Origin: Calonectria ilicicola
Lineage: Eukaryota > Ascomycota > Sordariomycetes > Hypocreales > Nectriaceae
Direction of reading: 5' to 3'
Assembly (NCBI GenBank): GCA_020809705.1
Contig: CP085825.1
Span: 4,712,001 to 4,776,000, forward strand
Length of the DNA: 64,000 nucleotides
Within the stretch, counting starts at the first letter, position 1; every line of letters begins with the position of its first letter. The notes below the pieces were generated by a model, which ran no database searches, was not told the DNA's origin, and saw nothing but the letters and a program-made list of their open reading frames with translations. This document shows positions 35,273 through 47,500 of this stretch, piece by piece. A program made the position numbers and the translations under genes.

Positions 35273-37599
35273 TCAAGGCTTCTCAGAGGGGTGCTCGAAC
35301 TTGATGGGATGAACCAGCACACCACGCATGCAAAGTCGACCACTGCTCGAAGGATCCATCTCCTCACCCTTGCCACCTCGCTCTGAGCCCTCATTGGCAC
35401 GGCCGCCGCCCTTGCCACGGCCATCCATCTGGGCATATCCCAACCAGCGGCGCCAGATGAGACCGGCGAACTCGCTGTTGAAGTACCAGCTGGTACCCTT
35501 GTGGTTGTGCTCGTTGAGCTGATCGAAGGGGCTGCCAGGGCCAGATGTCGAGTGATCTCGGCCGGCATTGAAGGCGCTGTCGATGTCGCTGAAGGGGTAC
35601 CAGGCACGGTCGAGGTAAATAGGGTGGGGAGCGTAGACACCCTTCATTCCGTGGTGCAGAGCAACGGTTGGGGGGAACATCTCGGAGAACATGGTGTGGT
35701 GGTGTCTCCAGACCTCCTCGTGCATGGCCATGAGCAGACGTCGAGACAAACGCGAAGCAGTAATAATGGCGCAGCGACGAGGGGGAGGAGCCTTGTAGCC
35801 GGTGGCATCGTCAGAGAAAACCCAACCAGACTGCTCAGTGTCGAAGAGAGGGTTGAGAGTGATAATATCGGCCTCCTCGCCAACACCGCACTTGGATCGA
35901 TCAGCGGGATCATTGCAAGTCTCGGGCAACATGGGCTGGTTCCACTCCTCATGGCGCAATTGCTCCTTGCCATCGAAGGAAAGAGGTCCGAAGACGGGAG
36001 CGCGGCCAGAGGCGATGGTATCGCGCTGAACAGTCTCAGTGAAGTTCTCCCAGCTGCCGTGGTAGGGGGGAATGTAGTAGCGAGCGCTGCGCTCCCAGAG
36101 CAGGGTACGTGGCTGCTTAGCGGCCCACTTGCCCAGGCGGTCGAAGAACTCGTAGTAGCTGCCGAGGTAGCGCATATCCATCTCCCAGTTCCAGTAGTGC
36201 TCATACTCGGGATGTTGGAGGGCGAAAACCTGCAGAGGGAAATGGGCACTGCGGTAGATTCCGTGGACATCAGCACCGCTGGGGTTCTCGATGGGCTCAC
36301 CGAAGCGGCCAGGGTACATGAGCCTCATCTGAGGCTCGCTCCATAGGGAAACTAGTCCGCGGAATTCGGCGGGAACGTTGTCGTTGATAATGCGCTGGAC
36401 AGTCCACTTGTCGGACCAGATGGGCTCGTCGATGTTGCGAACCTGCATGAGGAAGTGGACCTGGTACTCACCACCGGATCGGAGAGAGAGCTCGTTGATG
36501 AGGGCACGGAAGTTCAGGACAGCCAACTCAGTCCACTTGAAGCCGGTGTAGGTTCGGATGACGACGGCAATGCGGCCCTTCTTGCCGGGTGTGTTCTTAA
36601 GCTCCTGGGTCTCGGGATCGATTTCCTTGAAGCGGTGCTTGTTATCCCGCAGGCAAGCATCCTGAGCATCGGCCCAGTTGACCTCGGTGTAATCGATCTT
36701 ACCAGTGTCAGCCCAGACCGCCTCATTTCCGGCGTTCTCGGTATCAAGACCAGTGTCCAAACCACCGTGGGCTCGGCTGTAGCCCAAACCGTAGGGTCCG
36801 TATCGACCGAATCGGTCAAAGCAGATGTCATCCCGAAGACCTAGCAGGGAGTAAGAGCCCAGAGCAGGGTCAGGCATGTGCTGAGGAACACCATTGTAGG
36901 CGTACAGATCGGGAGCGGGAACAGTCTTCTTAGCGTCAAGATAGCAAGTCTTGACATCGGCGGAGTGCTCATAAGGGCTATATTTGCGGGGAGTAGGAAT
37001 ATGGTCGCTCATGGCGGGAGAGGGGAGGGGAGCCTGTTCGGTCTTGTTGGGGTACTCGGGCTGGAGGTTGGCCTTGTTCACGATAGTGCGGAGACCATAG
37101 AAGTAGCCATCAAGACTGCGATATTGTTAGCATGTGTCATCGGAATCTTTTTGTTTTTGGGGAGAACCGACTGAGGGAACTTGAGCCAGGGCATTTTGTG
37201 AAGTTGCTCCTGTGCCTCCTTCTTCTCATCCTCGGTGATGTACTGGTCCTCGGGAACAGTCTCGAGCTTTCCATCACCATCCATGTCACCAGTGAGCATG
37301 ACGACGGTCTCGCCATTCGAGTTTACAACGGTAGCAGTCGCAATGGGAGCCATCGTTTTGCTCCCCTTGTTGTGGTTCAGATAGTTTCCTACATTGCTTC
37401 TCGACTTGACCAGGAGGAGAGTGATGAGAAATCCGGCAGCGAGAAGCCAGGTGAAGATTCTGCGGTAGTGGCAGTGGCCGAAGAGAGATCGTATGCGGAG
37501 ACGGGGCTTCTTTGTCTTTTCCGATATAATTGAGTAAGGGAGTAGGGGGTCAATTTTCCTGCCGAGGGGAACGCGCGAGTTTGACGAGCGGGCGGCCAT
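35273..37599 (-). CDS. DUF3405 family type II membrane protein
   Basis: Fungal-specific DUF3405 family, of uncertain function; the layout (short cytosolic tail, one membrane helix, large lumenal domain) is that of Golgi or ER glycosyltransferase-like proteins. Two exons on the minus strand, 37172-37599 and 35273-37115, give 756 aa. A basic N-terminus precedes one membrane helix at about 48-64 (IFTWLLAAGFLITLLLV). The junction restores WLKFP-HLDGYFYGLR. The conserved lumenal region includes RIAVVIRTYTGFKW, WNWEMDMRYLGSYYEFF and IITASRLSRRLL. Such genes are often mislabelled as MFS transporters; there is only one membrane helix here. The intron (37116-37171) has a weak GTCGGT donor but a strong TGCTAAC branch. 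The start at 37599 has the better context (CACCATGGCC); an in-frame ATG at 37623 would add eight residues. Confidence 0.88.
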
Positions 37600-40500
37600 G
37601 GTGACTGAATGGCGCCGCTGCATAGTAAAAGGAAAAAAGCCGACTAGCACACAGGCTTAGCCAGTAGGACCGGGCAGGCTCGGGGTTGGTGGTTGTATAA
37701 TGATGTGGCCGTTTCGGATTGCGCTTGTGGTGGTTCCAAAAGCGAAATCAACCTATGTCAAGGACAGAGCGAGTGTCGTAGAGGAGCCGGCCGTCATCGA
37801 ATAATTAAATCAACGGGTAGAAGTAGAAGGTGGATTTGACCGATTGCAAATCACAAAGTAACGACTGGCAGTCGCCGAGATAACCTGGATAGGGAACCGA
37901 CGAAAGAGATGTACCGAATAGACGGAATGGTGAGTTAACGCTACTACCTTGGCATTAGACACAGGCAGGCAGATAGACGGCAGGCGGCTACGCACGCGAC
38001 GCAACTCAGGGCAAGGCGAAGCCAAAAAAAAAAAAAAAAGCAGCGCGATGCAGGTCGAGTTCACAACGGGAGAGGACGGCTGTGGAGGAGGTTGAACAGA
38101 CCGGAGAGCGAAGGTGCGTGGATGGGGGGTGAAAAAGGAGGGGAGGGGAAAAAGAAGAGGGCGACCAAGAGGACGGGAAAAAAAAAAAAAAAGAGAGGCG
38201 AGTCCAGGAGAGACGAGCGAGCAGGGGAGCAGGGACACGGGACAAGGGATTGGTATCCTGGGGCCAGGGTCTCGCAGTGAGCGATAGGGGTGATGGGCCC
38301 CGCTACGGGGTCCGCTCCTCGGGGCAAAGTATGTACCTGCTGTAGGGGAGTACGTAGGTGAGGAAGGGGTAGGGGGGAGGCTCCATAACGGCGCCGTGGG
38401 CGGCTCTACCGTGTCGATGGGCGGGACTCGACACTGTCCCGTCCGGCTTGATGTGTTCAATTTGGCTGTCCACTGTCTTGCCTATGGCTCATTGCCAACG
38501 TGCGCAGCGGCGCCCAGTGGTGCACTCTCAGCAGCGGTTGGATTGTCCAACCGTCGCCGGCCTACTGCACTGCCTACTGGTCTAGCGAGCTCGCAACTCT
38601 CGATAATGGCGGCCTCTAATCCTGCAAGAAGCAGTTCGGCATTGCATTGAAGCGCATGGGATGGCGGCGGTGCCGCGTGTCGGACGGAAAGAGGCTGGAC
38701 GGGGACGGCCTGGGAATGGCCGAGCTCGCCGTCAGCGGGCTACAGTTAGCAAGCACATGGGCGAGTGCTAGCAGAAAATGTAAAACGCAGCACGTAGAAG
38801 CCGGCGAGTAATGACCCGGGTCTTGGCTTTGGTACTTGTCAATGCTTTGCATTATGGATGGGTACTTTAATGGAGGGGCAAGATTAAGCACTGAGATGCC
38901 ATCGTCCAGACGGGCCGGAGACCAACCTAACGGCTAGCTATCGTGATGTACGTCAAGGTTGTGAGCTGTAACGCAGCGACAGCCATCGGGGACGGCGATG
39001 GCTGCGCCCGCGCGTTCTCGTTTGGGCCTGCGTGTGCATTGCTCTACACGCTGGCTCGTTCGTACAGTCTGAGTCTGGTACGCAGCCAACAGACAGACAC
39101 GAGCGTTCGAGTGCCCCATACGGACCAGACGAGCAATTAGTGGAGGCTGGGCACCACACCCCCCCAACGTCAGCGCTCTCTGGTGTCTAGTCCTGTGTCA
39201 TTGCCTGTGGGCACCTCGTTCTATGGTCGCTTCGAGGCGGCGAGTCTAGGCGGCTGATTGGGACGGAGGCGCCGCCCGGAACCACCAGCGGCCAATCACG
39301 ATCGCTCCGCCCGGCGGCGTTTCTCGTACTGTCCAGCACATACGAGGGGGATGAGGAACGACGGCCGCTCGGTGTCCAACAAGCGATGGCGAACCTGAGT
39401 GCCTGGGACTCTACTGGGATTCGCCAACACAATTATTGGGTTTGCACTCTTTGGGGGCAAGGGGAAGACAAAAAACGGACCAATTTAGAGAGAGACCCGC
39501 CCAAATCCAAACCCACTTGCACGCTGATCTGACATGCACTCGCTATTTGGGCCTGTGGCTTCGCTTGCAATATTTTGCGCCCTCTGATCTGCTTTCTGGC
39601 AGCCACGGACTCATCCAGTCGGCTTCTGACTGGCAGCTGCTCAACCAATCGCCCTCACCCAACGGCTGTCCTGGCCGAGCCTGGCTGTCCCTGCCATTGC
39701 GCCATATCCCAGCCGCCTCCCAGCCATATCCTGGCTATGGGGCGCCCTCACCGGGGGCCCGTGGGCCCGTGGAGTCAAGTGCAGACGCCCCCTTCGTCAA
39801 GTTCCCTTCTTTGAGCTCTCCCGTCCAAGGAATCCATCCAGTCTGCTCGCTGCATATTCTAGACGCTTGCGTGTCCTGATCCTGATCGACAGGTGATGAG
39901 GCACCAGGCAGAGCACCGAGAGACGGCTGTTGCAGCTTCATAGGCTCACGAGCCAGTGAGAGACACCTGCTCTGGGGCATGGTCACATCCAGCTCCTCAC
40001 CTTATCCGTAGATCACGGCGGCACGGTGGCACCGTATTTTTGTGCTATAACTATGAGTGTCGTGTGTTTCCCAGGAGAGTGGATGCTTGCTATGCGCAAT
40101 GGAGATTATTGGGGAACGCAGCAGCAGGTACTGTGATGCCCCCCTGCAACACTCATCAAGCTCACCCGGGATGGACGAATGAATGCTTGACTTGACCCTA
40201 CTGGACCATGTTCCCTCAAGCCCGTAGGTTAGATGTGGCCAGTAGCTAGCGCGCTAGCCCTTGGGGACTGGCATCCCCCCTCCGAGGCACACCCACCGTC
40301 CCTTATGGGGGGGACAAAGCATTTTTAGACCACTGTCCATTAAGAGATGTCACCACCATATGGGCCTTGGGGAAGTACCGGGATACCTGGGACCATAAAG
40401 CGACATGAGCACGGGGTGCGTCCGCCACGCGTCACTGTCTCATGCTGCTGTTTCCGCGGGCTTGGCCATGCATTCGGGAGTTGGTTGGGGGGACCAAGGC

Positions 40501-42881
40501 ACTGGATTGCACTGGAGACGGCTCTGCTTTGCAGGTGTGTGTGCTGCCCGCCATACCTCCCAGTCCTAGTCCTCCCAGTCGCAGTAGAGTTGCTGACTGG
40601 CAATCTCCAATCTCGCGTCGGGTGCAATTTCTTCTCACCGGACATCACTACCTGTTTCTTTGCCCTTGCAACGCCAATTCTTTTCCTAAATCGAAATTCG
40701 CTGCAGACAGGAACAAACTCTATTGCCCTTTACCGCCTAGTCTCAGCCGTTGGCTCTAATCCAACTACCAGCGACCCTCTTGCAACAGTTTGGCTCATCT
40801 CAATGGAGTCTTTTTTCTCCGTTGTCATTTCTCAGTGGCTTCCCCTTGTTCCCGACCCGATCCAAACTTGGGCCAGCCTGTCACCTTAGCTCGGTGCAGA
40901 CCCCCGTCATCGTCTAGTGAAGGTAACGTGGATACGCGCCTATCAGTTCGTATACGGAAAAACAATCCACTCTTTCTCTCTCGTAATCAACGCAAACGAG
41001 ATCCATTGCCATACATAGCAGCGGCACGCGGAAGATAGGCCCACGAGCTTGACATTAATAAACATCATATCTCTTGATATCGACAGCACATCGAACCAAG
41101 GTGACAGAAGGTGCCACGGGACACCCGCCCGTTGACACGAACTAGACAGGGGGATGGGGGTCGTGTTTAAGCTGGCGGGACCCATGTGAAATCGCCAGAC
41201 AATCCGTATTGGGCTTGATGCTAAGGCAGCGGTTCGTCAACTCGCATTGCGTCAAGCAAAAAAAAAATAAACAAATAAATAAAATAGGAAATAAATAATT
41301 GCTGACTGAGCATATCATCCAGACCCAGTTCAGACTACTCGTATCAGAATCGGGCTTTCCTTATTTGCATCAAACAACCGTCTAGATATCCAGGACCCAT
41401 TCATTCACTCACACACAGCCAACAGTGGCCGTTGCCAGCCCCTTACAATCTGCAAATGACAATCAATGTATATATGAAAACCTTCTCTCTGGTCGGCTCC
41501 AATACCGAGAGCCTCCGGCGCCAACGTTGGACCTAGTCCCACGATCCAATCTCATCTTATCCGTAAAATGCGTCATTCTCGGCTTTGGCTTTGGAAGCCT
41601 GTCGGCTCGGGTTGAAACGTGGGACTATGAAAAGCTTGTTATGCCCGCCACCCTTCTAGCAGTCTTTCCATCCGACTTCTGTGACGGCCGGCCAGTGCCC
41701 GGGCCTCTGCGATGTAGTTGGGCTTCCCGCAATAGGCCTTCCGATGGGGCTTCATTTCCTGAGCGATCGTCGCAATACTTGCCACCTGCTCAGAAAATCA
41801 AAGCTCCAAGGACGTGCGGGCACGGCGCCATTTCCTTGGATTCTTAATCTCCATGTTGGGGGCAGGTCCAGCCTCATATTGATCAAGCGGGTCCCGCGGT
41901 AGAGCCAATTGGCGTTTCCACCATTCATCATGCACATTTGCACATCCCTGCATACCTTTCAAAGTGCTGCACCCTTCCTTGTCAAGCAATCTTCATCTCA
42001 TTCTCGAGAGATTCCCGGCCCGGCGTCCCCAATCTTAAACCCCAATTAGCGCATCCCACGCGAAGGATCCATCCCAACTCATCCGCCGCCAGGTCGCCGT
42101 CGCGAGTGAGGTTGGTCTCGAGCACCTGAAACGATACGTTCTTGTTCTGTTATATCCCATAGTGTTCTCCATTTACAATCGAGCCCAGGGCGGATGCTAA
42201 TGCACGAATGTCTCAATGGCGGTGGCGAGGTCGATGTGCACCCTGCCACGGTTCAGTGCATCTTTATTTAGCAACGGCGCTCCGAGCAGTCCGCCCAGCG
42301 CCCCCACTCTTCGCGTCCTCGTCGTCCTCTGCCCACTGTCACATTGGCCAGTGCCGACAGCCACAGCCATGAGGCACCCGACGCCATACAAGCTTTCCGT
42401 CTGAGGTGAGATCTGAGGCTGACAGTGGCGGGGAGGGTTGGCGCCTGTCATCTCAGGCGCTACTTGGTGAAAGGGCGTCTTGTAATGCAGTTTCAGTCTC
42501 GTCGGCTCAGCCATGGATCTGGTCCAAATTTCTCCTTTTAGTTCCAGTAACTAAGATCCTCGAACCCACTAAACTGTATCGGCTTCTAACTTAAAACATG
42601 ATTCGTCACCACCTTATGTAATTCCACCTCATAGAGCACGTACACGTGCAGCCCTCCCTCTTCGGCATGCAACAGGCTTCACCTCTTGCACGCACACGCA
42701 CAGAAAACAGAGACCTTGTAGGCTGTGAGCTGGGAATTGTCGCAATACGCGTCCGAAACAGCAGTCGAATCTCATTCCAACGCGGCACCTCCCAGCCCGC
42801 GTCAGAACCGATTGCCTTCGATGACGCACAAACATGTGTTTGACTCAGTACCACCGAACCAGATGCACATGAATCAATCTT
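37600..42881. other. 5.3 kb gene-free block
   Basis: The first kilobase is the leader and promoter of the DUF3405 gene and contains two long A runs. The rest has no protein-like frame on either strand; the longest (40347-40889 plus, 180 codons) has Cys/Pro/Leu-rich chance composition. A short A/T-rich islet with AATAAA-like units lies at 41258-41300. The part next to 42881 is the MFS gene's 3' side. Confidence 0.55.
38024..38039. repeat. A16 homopolymer; a second A15 run at 38178-38192
   Basis: Two long A runs about 140 bp apart, upstream of the DUF3405 gene. Such tracts commonly exclude nucleosomes in fungal promoters; that role is inference here. Confidence 0.85.
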
Positions 42882-45017
42882 TTAGACCTTTTCGCTTTCT
42901 GTCCTAGTGTCTGCAACTGGCGACTCTGCGCCCTGCTGCTGCTTCTTCTTCTTTTTCTCCTCACGCTGTCTCCTTTGTTCTCTTTGTGCCTCCAGCTTTG
43001 CCGAGGTCGTCTCGCGCCATTCCTTCCCCCACCGGACTACGGCCATGGTTCCCAGCGCCGATGCGATCAGATACGCGGCCGAAACTGTGGAGAACCACCC
43101 GACTCCGATGCCCTGCACCGCGGGGAGCACCACGGCTGACCCAATGCAACCCGTCAGATACCGGGCAAAAAAGTTGGTGGCTGCCACTTCCGCTCCTTGC
43201 CCGGGCATGACATCAAGGCAGTAAGTGTTGTATGACGGGAAGGAGAAGAGCTGTGCAACGCCCTGTATAAACATGGCTATCACTGGCACCGGGATTCCGC
43301 CGACTTCCTGGTCAACCGTCCATCCGTATATCAACATGGAACCCGGGATGATGACTCCGATAAACGGCAGAGTCGATCGTAGTCTATCCTCGGGGATCCG
43401 AACTCCGCCGCGCTTCTTGATCCACTTCTTGACCGTGTAATCTGCCCAGCGGCCGCCTCCAAACGTCCCAAGCAGATATCCAAACCCAGGGGCCAAGTAG
43501 AACAGGCCAGAGAGGAGTGGTGTCTCAAGGTGAAATCTCGGGTTGAGAACATATCGGATTGGCGTGAGCAAACTGTACATGTTCCAGCTCAACGAAGCAC
43601 TACCAAAAGCAGCTATCGCAATATTCCAGTATCGGAACAACCGCAAGACTTGCATTGGGCTTATCATGCTCAGTATGGCAGTCGTCTTGTTCCATGGGGA
43701 ATATCCTTCAAGGTCCTTGATCTTTGTGTGATGTGCCGTCTCAGCCAAGACGAAATACACACCAATCACACCCACGCCCGCAAGTGCTGTTTGGAGCCAG
43801 AAGATTGCCCTCCAAGAGCTGTAGGTGACGATAATGCCTCCTAGGAATGGCCCAAACGCGGGCCCGACCAGCGTTCCAGTTAAGAACCAGCCCATGGCGG
43901 TTCCGCGCTCGGTTGGACGATATATGTCACTACTTCGCATTAGCCGTGCTCCACTTCGTCCTTGTGTCAATAATTATATCCATCCGCGTATGAGACATTG
44001 TCCGTTGACCGTGCTTGTTCTTAGGCCAGACTCAAATTGATTAAACAACCAATCATTACCAGACTGAGAAAATTCACATGTCAAGAAAAAAAATTTGTTA
44101 TCAACTTGTGACTAGTTTACATGTCTGAGATTTGCCATCTCTTCACAATTGATAGATGATAGAGCGACCACCTTAGGCAACAACCTTATGGAGATCAGAT
44201 CACACATGACAATGATGACTTACCCAATGCATGCTGGTCCGATAAGAATAGGAGCCGTGCCTCCAAGAGCAGATATTACTCTAAAGACAACAAACGAGGC
44301 AAAATCCGGGGCCAATGCGGTCGCAATACTGAGGAGAAGGAAAAGTATGGCTGTGTAGAGAGCGACCTGGCACTATAGGTTAGCACGGGGTACTTTGTTG
44401 AGCTCAACCCATGTTTCCAGAATCCTATTTCTGACTCAAGATCCAGATAAACTTGAACATGATCTGGTCACTGGGAGATTAAGTCTGTGGCTTGTGGGTT
44501 TTAATTTGGATATAATACCAAAAAGTGCCCACAACAACTTGACAAAAGAACCATCAGGACAACAACATACCGGGCGCCTCCCAAACACTTGGCTCATAGG
44601 TCCCCATAACACGGGAGACATGGCCATCACAGCCATGTAAGCCGCATTGCTCACATTGATCATGCTTCCCGTCGTATTATACGTCCTGGCCACTTCAGGG
44701 GTTGCCGCCAACACCGAGGTGCTCGAGATGGGGGAGAGGAACGCCATGAACGACAGGACCGTCACAATGGCCGTCTTGCGTTTCCGGGACATTGTCTCGA
44801 ATATCTCATCTCCCGCTTCCCGGTACTCCCCCTCCCGCCCCGGGGGAGCTGCAGACTGAGGCGGTTCCAAGACATCTGGGCCGGATATGTGGGATATTGC
44901 CCGGTTAATTTCGTTGACACTCGGTGTTCGTGCAATGCGGTTCGACGACGAAAGCGCGGTGCTGCTCGAGTCGGTTGAGGAGCGTCTGCCCTCTTCGAGT
45001 TTCTCGTCCGTATTCAT
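42882..45017 (-). CDS. Major facilitator superfamily transporter, DHA1-type drug/proton antiporter
   Basis: Predicted 12-helix plasma-membrane exporter; substrate unknown. Three exons on the minus strand: 44571-45017, 44224-44366 and 42882-43929 (1638 nt, 545 aa). About 90 hydrophilic, Ser-rich residues precede helix 1 (TAIVTVLSFMAFLSPISSTSVLAA). Motif A-like GPMSQVFGRRP ends exon 1; SDIYRPTERGTAMGWF and LVGPAFGPFLGGIIV (antiporter motif C region) open exon 3. The tail is highly charged (REEKKKKKQQQ). The introns are long for this window (204 and 294 nt). Acceptors TAG and CAG lie 6 nt apart at exon 2; CAG is preferred because the branch point is too close to TAG. The start at 45017 has a better context than the in-frame ATG at 45056, which would add 13 residues. 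Closest to Qdr-like exporters by recollection. Confidence 0.88.
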
Positions 45018-46069
45018 GGTTTTCGTTCTCTGGTCGGAATTGTTTCCGTCGAGCATCCAGTGGTGCTGGTATTGTCGGAAACGCGGACTTCACAAGACAC
45101 CTGAGTTTCTCTCCCCTTTTGTCACATCTCACTCGAGGGAGAGAAATTGGGATGATGATGACGGACTCGGCTACGAGAAAGCCATTGCTGCGGCTCATAG
45201 TAATACACGAGAAGAGAGAAAACAGAAACCCACCCCCACGACAGAGGCATTTACTATCTCGTCTGGCTCATACATCAACCCACGCCCTCCCTCGGCACTC
45301 CGTCTAAGTTTTCCTTGCCGCCCCGGATCTTTCATCGATCCCCCCTACTAGATTGGCGGGTTATGCCGTATCAATATCCACCTCCATCGCTACCGATACC
45401 CGCATCTTTGTAGGGCTCTGCGCGGTAAGGTAGACGATCCCTCCCCCGACACCGGAACATCGGAATGAGCGTGGGGGACGAGGAGGTCCAGTGCTGGTGG
45501 TATTCTTCCAATTGACCCGTTACTTGTTAATTTCATTTATGGGATAAACTGGGCCCTTTGACTAAAGGCGACCTGGTGGTCGATCCTAGCTCAGTCGAGG
45601 TGTTGATATAGAGGCCATAGGGCGGCGGCGATGTTCCGAGCAGCCTTGGCTTTGAACATCAAGTCCCACTTTTTCGGTATTCACTCGCAGCCTATTCCGG
45701 CAATCATCGACCGGCCATACTACCCAAGCCAGAATTCATCTCCGTGCAGCCGACGTGGGAGACTGGACACGGGGTGTCAGAGTGGGCACTTTCACTTATC
45801 AATCAGATAATCTATCCACAAATATGACTTTATTGCAACCTTCTATAAAAATTTTCGTACTTTTTTGCACGAGTAAACGCCCCGGCGCCATGCTTATGCC
45901 CTGCAAATGTAACGTAACGTAATACAATGCTCTGATAAAGTCGAACGATGAATGTATCCCACAACCTTCAACTCCAGAATGCATGCATACAAGTCCTTCC
46001 GCCATGGGTATCCTGCATCTCAGAAAAAGTATTATGTACTCAAGCCTCCACATTATTTCCAAATTAAGC
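45018..46069. other. Intergenic region between MFS gene and Cdt1-like gene
   Basis: 1.05 kb: promoter of the MFS gene and 3' region of the Cdt1-like gene. No supported gene or repeat is seen. Confidence 0.6.
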
Positions 46070-47500
46070 TTAAACCAAGAGCTTTTGCACGCGCTCCTGA
46101 ATAACACGGTCTACGGGCTGAGAGCCCCTCTGGACAACAACATTCTCCCTGCCACCAATGGCGACAATGCGAAGCCACTCTGGTGCAATCTCGCTGGCAA
46201 TGAGTCGGATGCAAGCCATTCCTTCCTCCTTCGACATTGGCGTCCGGAGCGAGTCCTTGAGTTTCTCGAGGATGACTGCCATTGTGAATGCCTGGCGTGG
46301 GAGAGACATAGGGTTGGATAAACTGAGCATCGAGATGGTAGCAGAGACGTCTGCAACTCGGTTAAGGGCAGCACGACGCTGAAGCTCGGGGCCAGAGGGT
46401 GGAAGCGGTCCGTTCGCTTTGGCGAGTTGTTTCATCCGTAAACGGTCGAGCAGACCCATCTTGGTCCCGTCGGGGTTCAGTAGAGGGTTGTTAGAAACAG
46501 CGGCCTTCTTCGTTTCCTTCTCTTGCTGTTTGGTGGCGATGTCACTCTTGAGCTCCGAGAGTGCTCGTTGCCCCTTGTTCATCAATGGGTTCATTGATTT
46601 GCCAATTTGCATGTCCGTGATGGCAGCTTGGGGCAGATCTTGCAGTGAAAGACTACCAAGAGAAATGTCCACATCTGACATTTCATCCGTGGCCTTGTCT
46701 GCGCAAAACGCTTCCAAGTTCTCCTCGAATTGTCTGTAGAGACGCTCCTCGTTGATAGGCGTAACATTTTCTCTTGGGGCCAGTTCAATGCAAACTTTTC
46801 CTCGACCATAGTCGGAAACAATAAAAGGAGAGACTGTGCCGTTCTTGTCGGATGTTTGGATGGCGATGCATCGGCGAATATCTTCAATCGTCACTTGTCT
46901 CTTGCCCCAGGATCGAGAAATGTTGGGTGCGATAGCACGGATGTCGACAGGCGAGGTAGTCCCATTGTGAGCGAAGTGGATCATGATCGTTTTAACAAAT
47001 GATCTGTGTAGGTTGATCAGGTCGCCCTTGACATCCTCCGGCTTGCTAATTTTCTTGAAAACACCATCCAATTTCGTCTGGACAGTCTTGCCTTGACGTC
47101 TCGACTTGGCAATGAGTGTTGACTCCTTGGGCTTATGGGCTGTTCCGGCTCTTGAAGGAGAGGCCTTGGCAGTGCGCTTGCCTTTGACAATGGCTTGGAC
47201 AGATTGGGGGAGGGCTGGCTCTGGTTCTTGGCGGAGACAGGCACGCTTGGTAGGAGCAGCATCATCGTCGCTGCTTGGTGGGAATGGGACAGTTCGGGGT
47301 GCGACTTGGGGGCGAGCATCCTCCTCGATGGTAGCAGCCTTTCGCTTCCTCGTTGTTCTGGTCGTTGGGGCAGGCTCGACGGCGATTTTCTTTGCAGCTG
47401 CTTCTGGGAAGTCCTGACCTTTGGAAACTCGGGCGAAGGTGCTGATGCGTTGGCCCGCCGTTGCTGTGGCAGCCTGGTTGCGCTTGGCTGGACGAGGCAT
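46070..47500 (-). CDS. cdt1: DNA replication licensing factor Cdt1-like protein
   Basis: Nuclear factor expected to help load the MCM helicase at origins with ORC and Cdc6. Single exon, 476 aa, starting MPRPAKRN at 47500; the open frame upstream lacks protein-like character. Residues 1-150 are disordered and basic (TRTTRKRKAAT). A conserved winged-helix-like region at about 157-290 contains DVKGDLINLHRSFVKTIMIH and NISRSWGKRQVTIEDIRR, typical of fungal Cdt1 proteins. A second folded region, likely the C-terminal MCM-binding winged helix, covers about 370-476 (LSLPRQAFTMAVILEKLKDS-type sequence). Two PCNA-box-like segments are visible: QRISTFAR at 17-24 and QTKLDGVF at 141-148. Assignment rests on recalled family features; confidence in the family is good, in details moderate. 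Confidence 0.82.
   Translation of the reverse strand: MPRPAKRNQAATATAGQRISTFARVSKGQDFPEAAAKKIAVEPAPTTRTTRKRKAATIEEDARPQVAPRTVPFPPSSDDDAAPTKRACLRQEPEPALPQSVQAIVKGKRTAKASPSRAGTAHKPKESTLIAKSRRQGKTVQTKLDGVFKKISKPEDVKGDLINLHRSFVKTIMIHFAHNGTTSPVDIRAIAPNISRSWGKRQVTIEDIRRCIAIQTSDKNGTVSPFIVSDYGRGKVCIELAPRENVTPINEERLYRQFEENLEAFCADKATDEMSDVDISLGSLSLQDLPQAAITDMQIGKSMNPLMNKGQRALSELKSDIATKQQEKETKKAAVSNNPLLNPDGTKMGLLDRLRMKQLAKANGPLPPSGPELQRRAALNRVADVSATISMLSLSNPMSLPRQAFTMAVILEKLKDSLRTPMSKEEGMACIRLIASEIAPEWLRIVAIGGRENVVVQRGSQPVDRVIQERVQKLLV

Noticed and set aside
35273..37599. MFS transporter label often given to DUF3405 proteins
   Set aside because: Only one membrane helix is present and the rest is a soluble lumenal domain.
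40347..40889. 180-codon plus-strand ORF
   Set aside because: Cys/Pro/Leu-rich composition without motifs; looks like a random open frame.
28080..45017. Secondary-metabolite cluster (P450 plus MFS transporter)
   Set aside because: The two genes are 13 kb apart, separated by unrelated genes, and no synthase or terpene cyclase is present.
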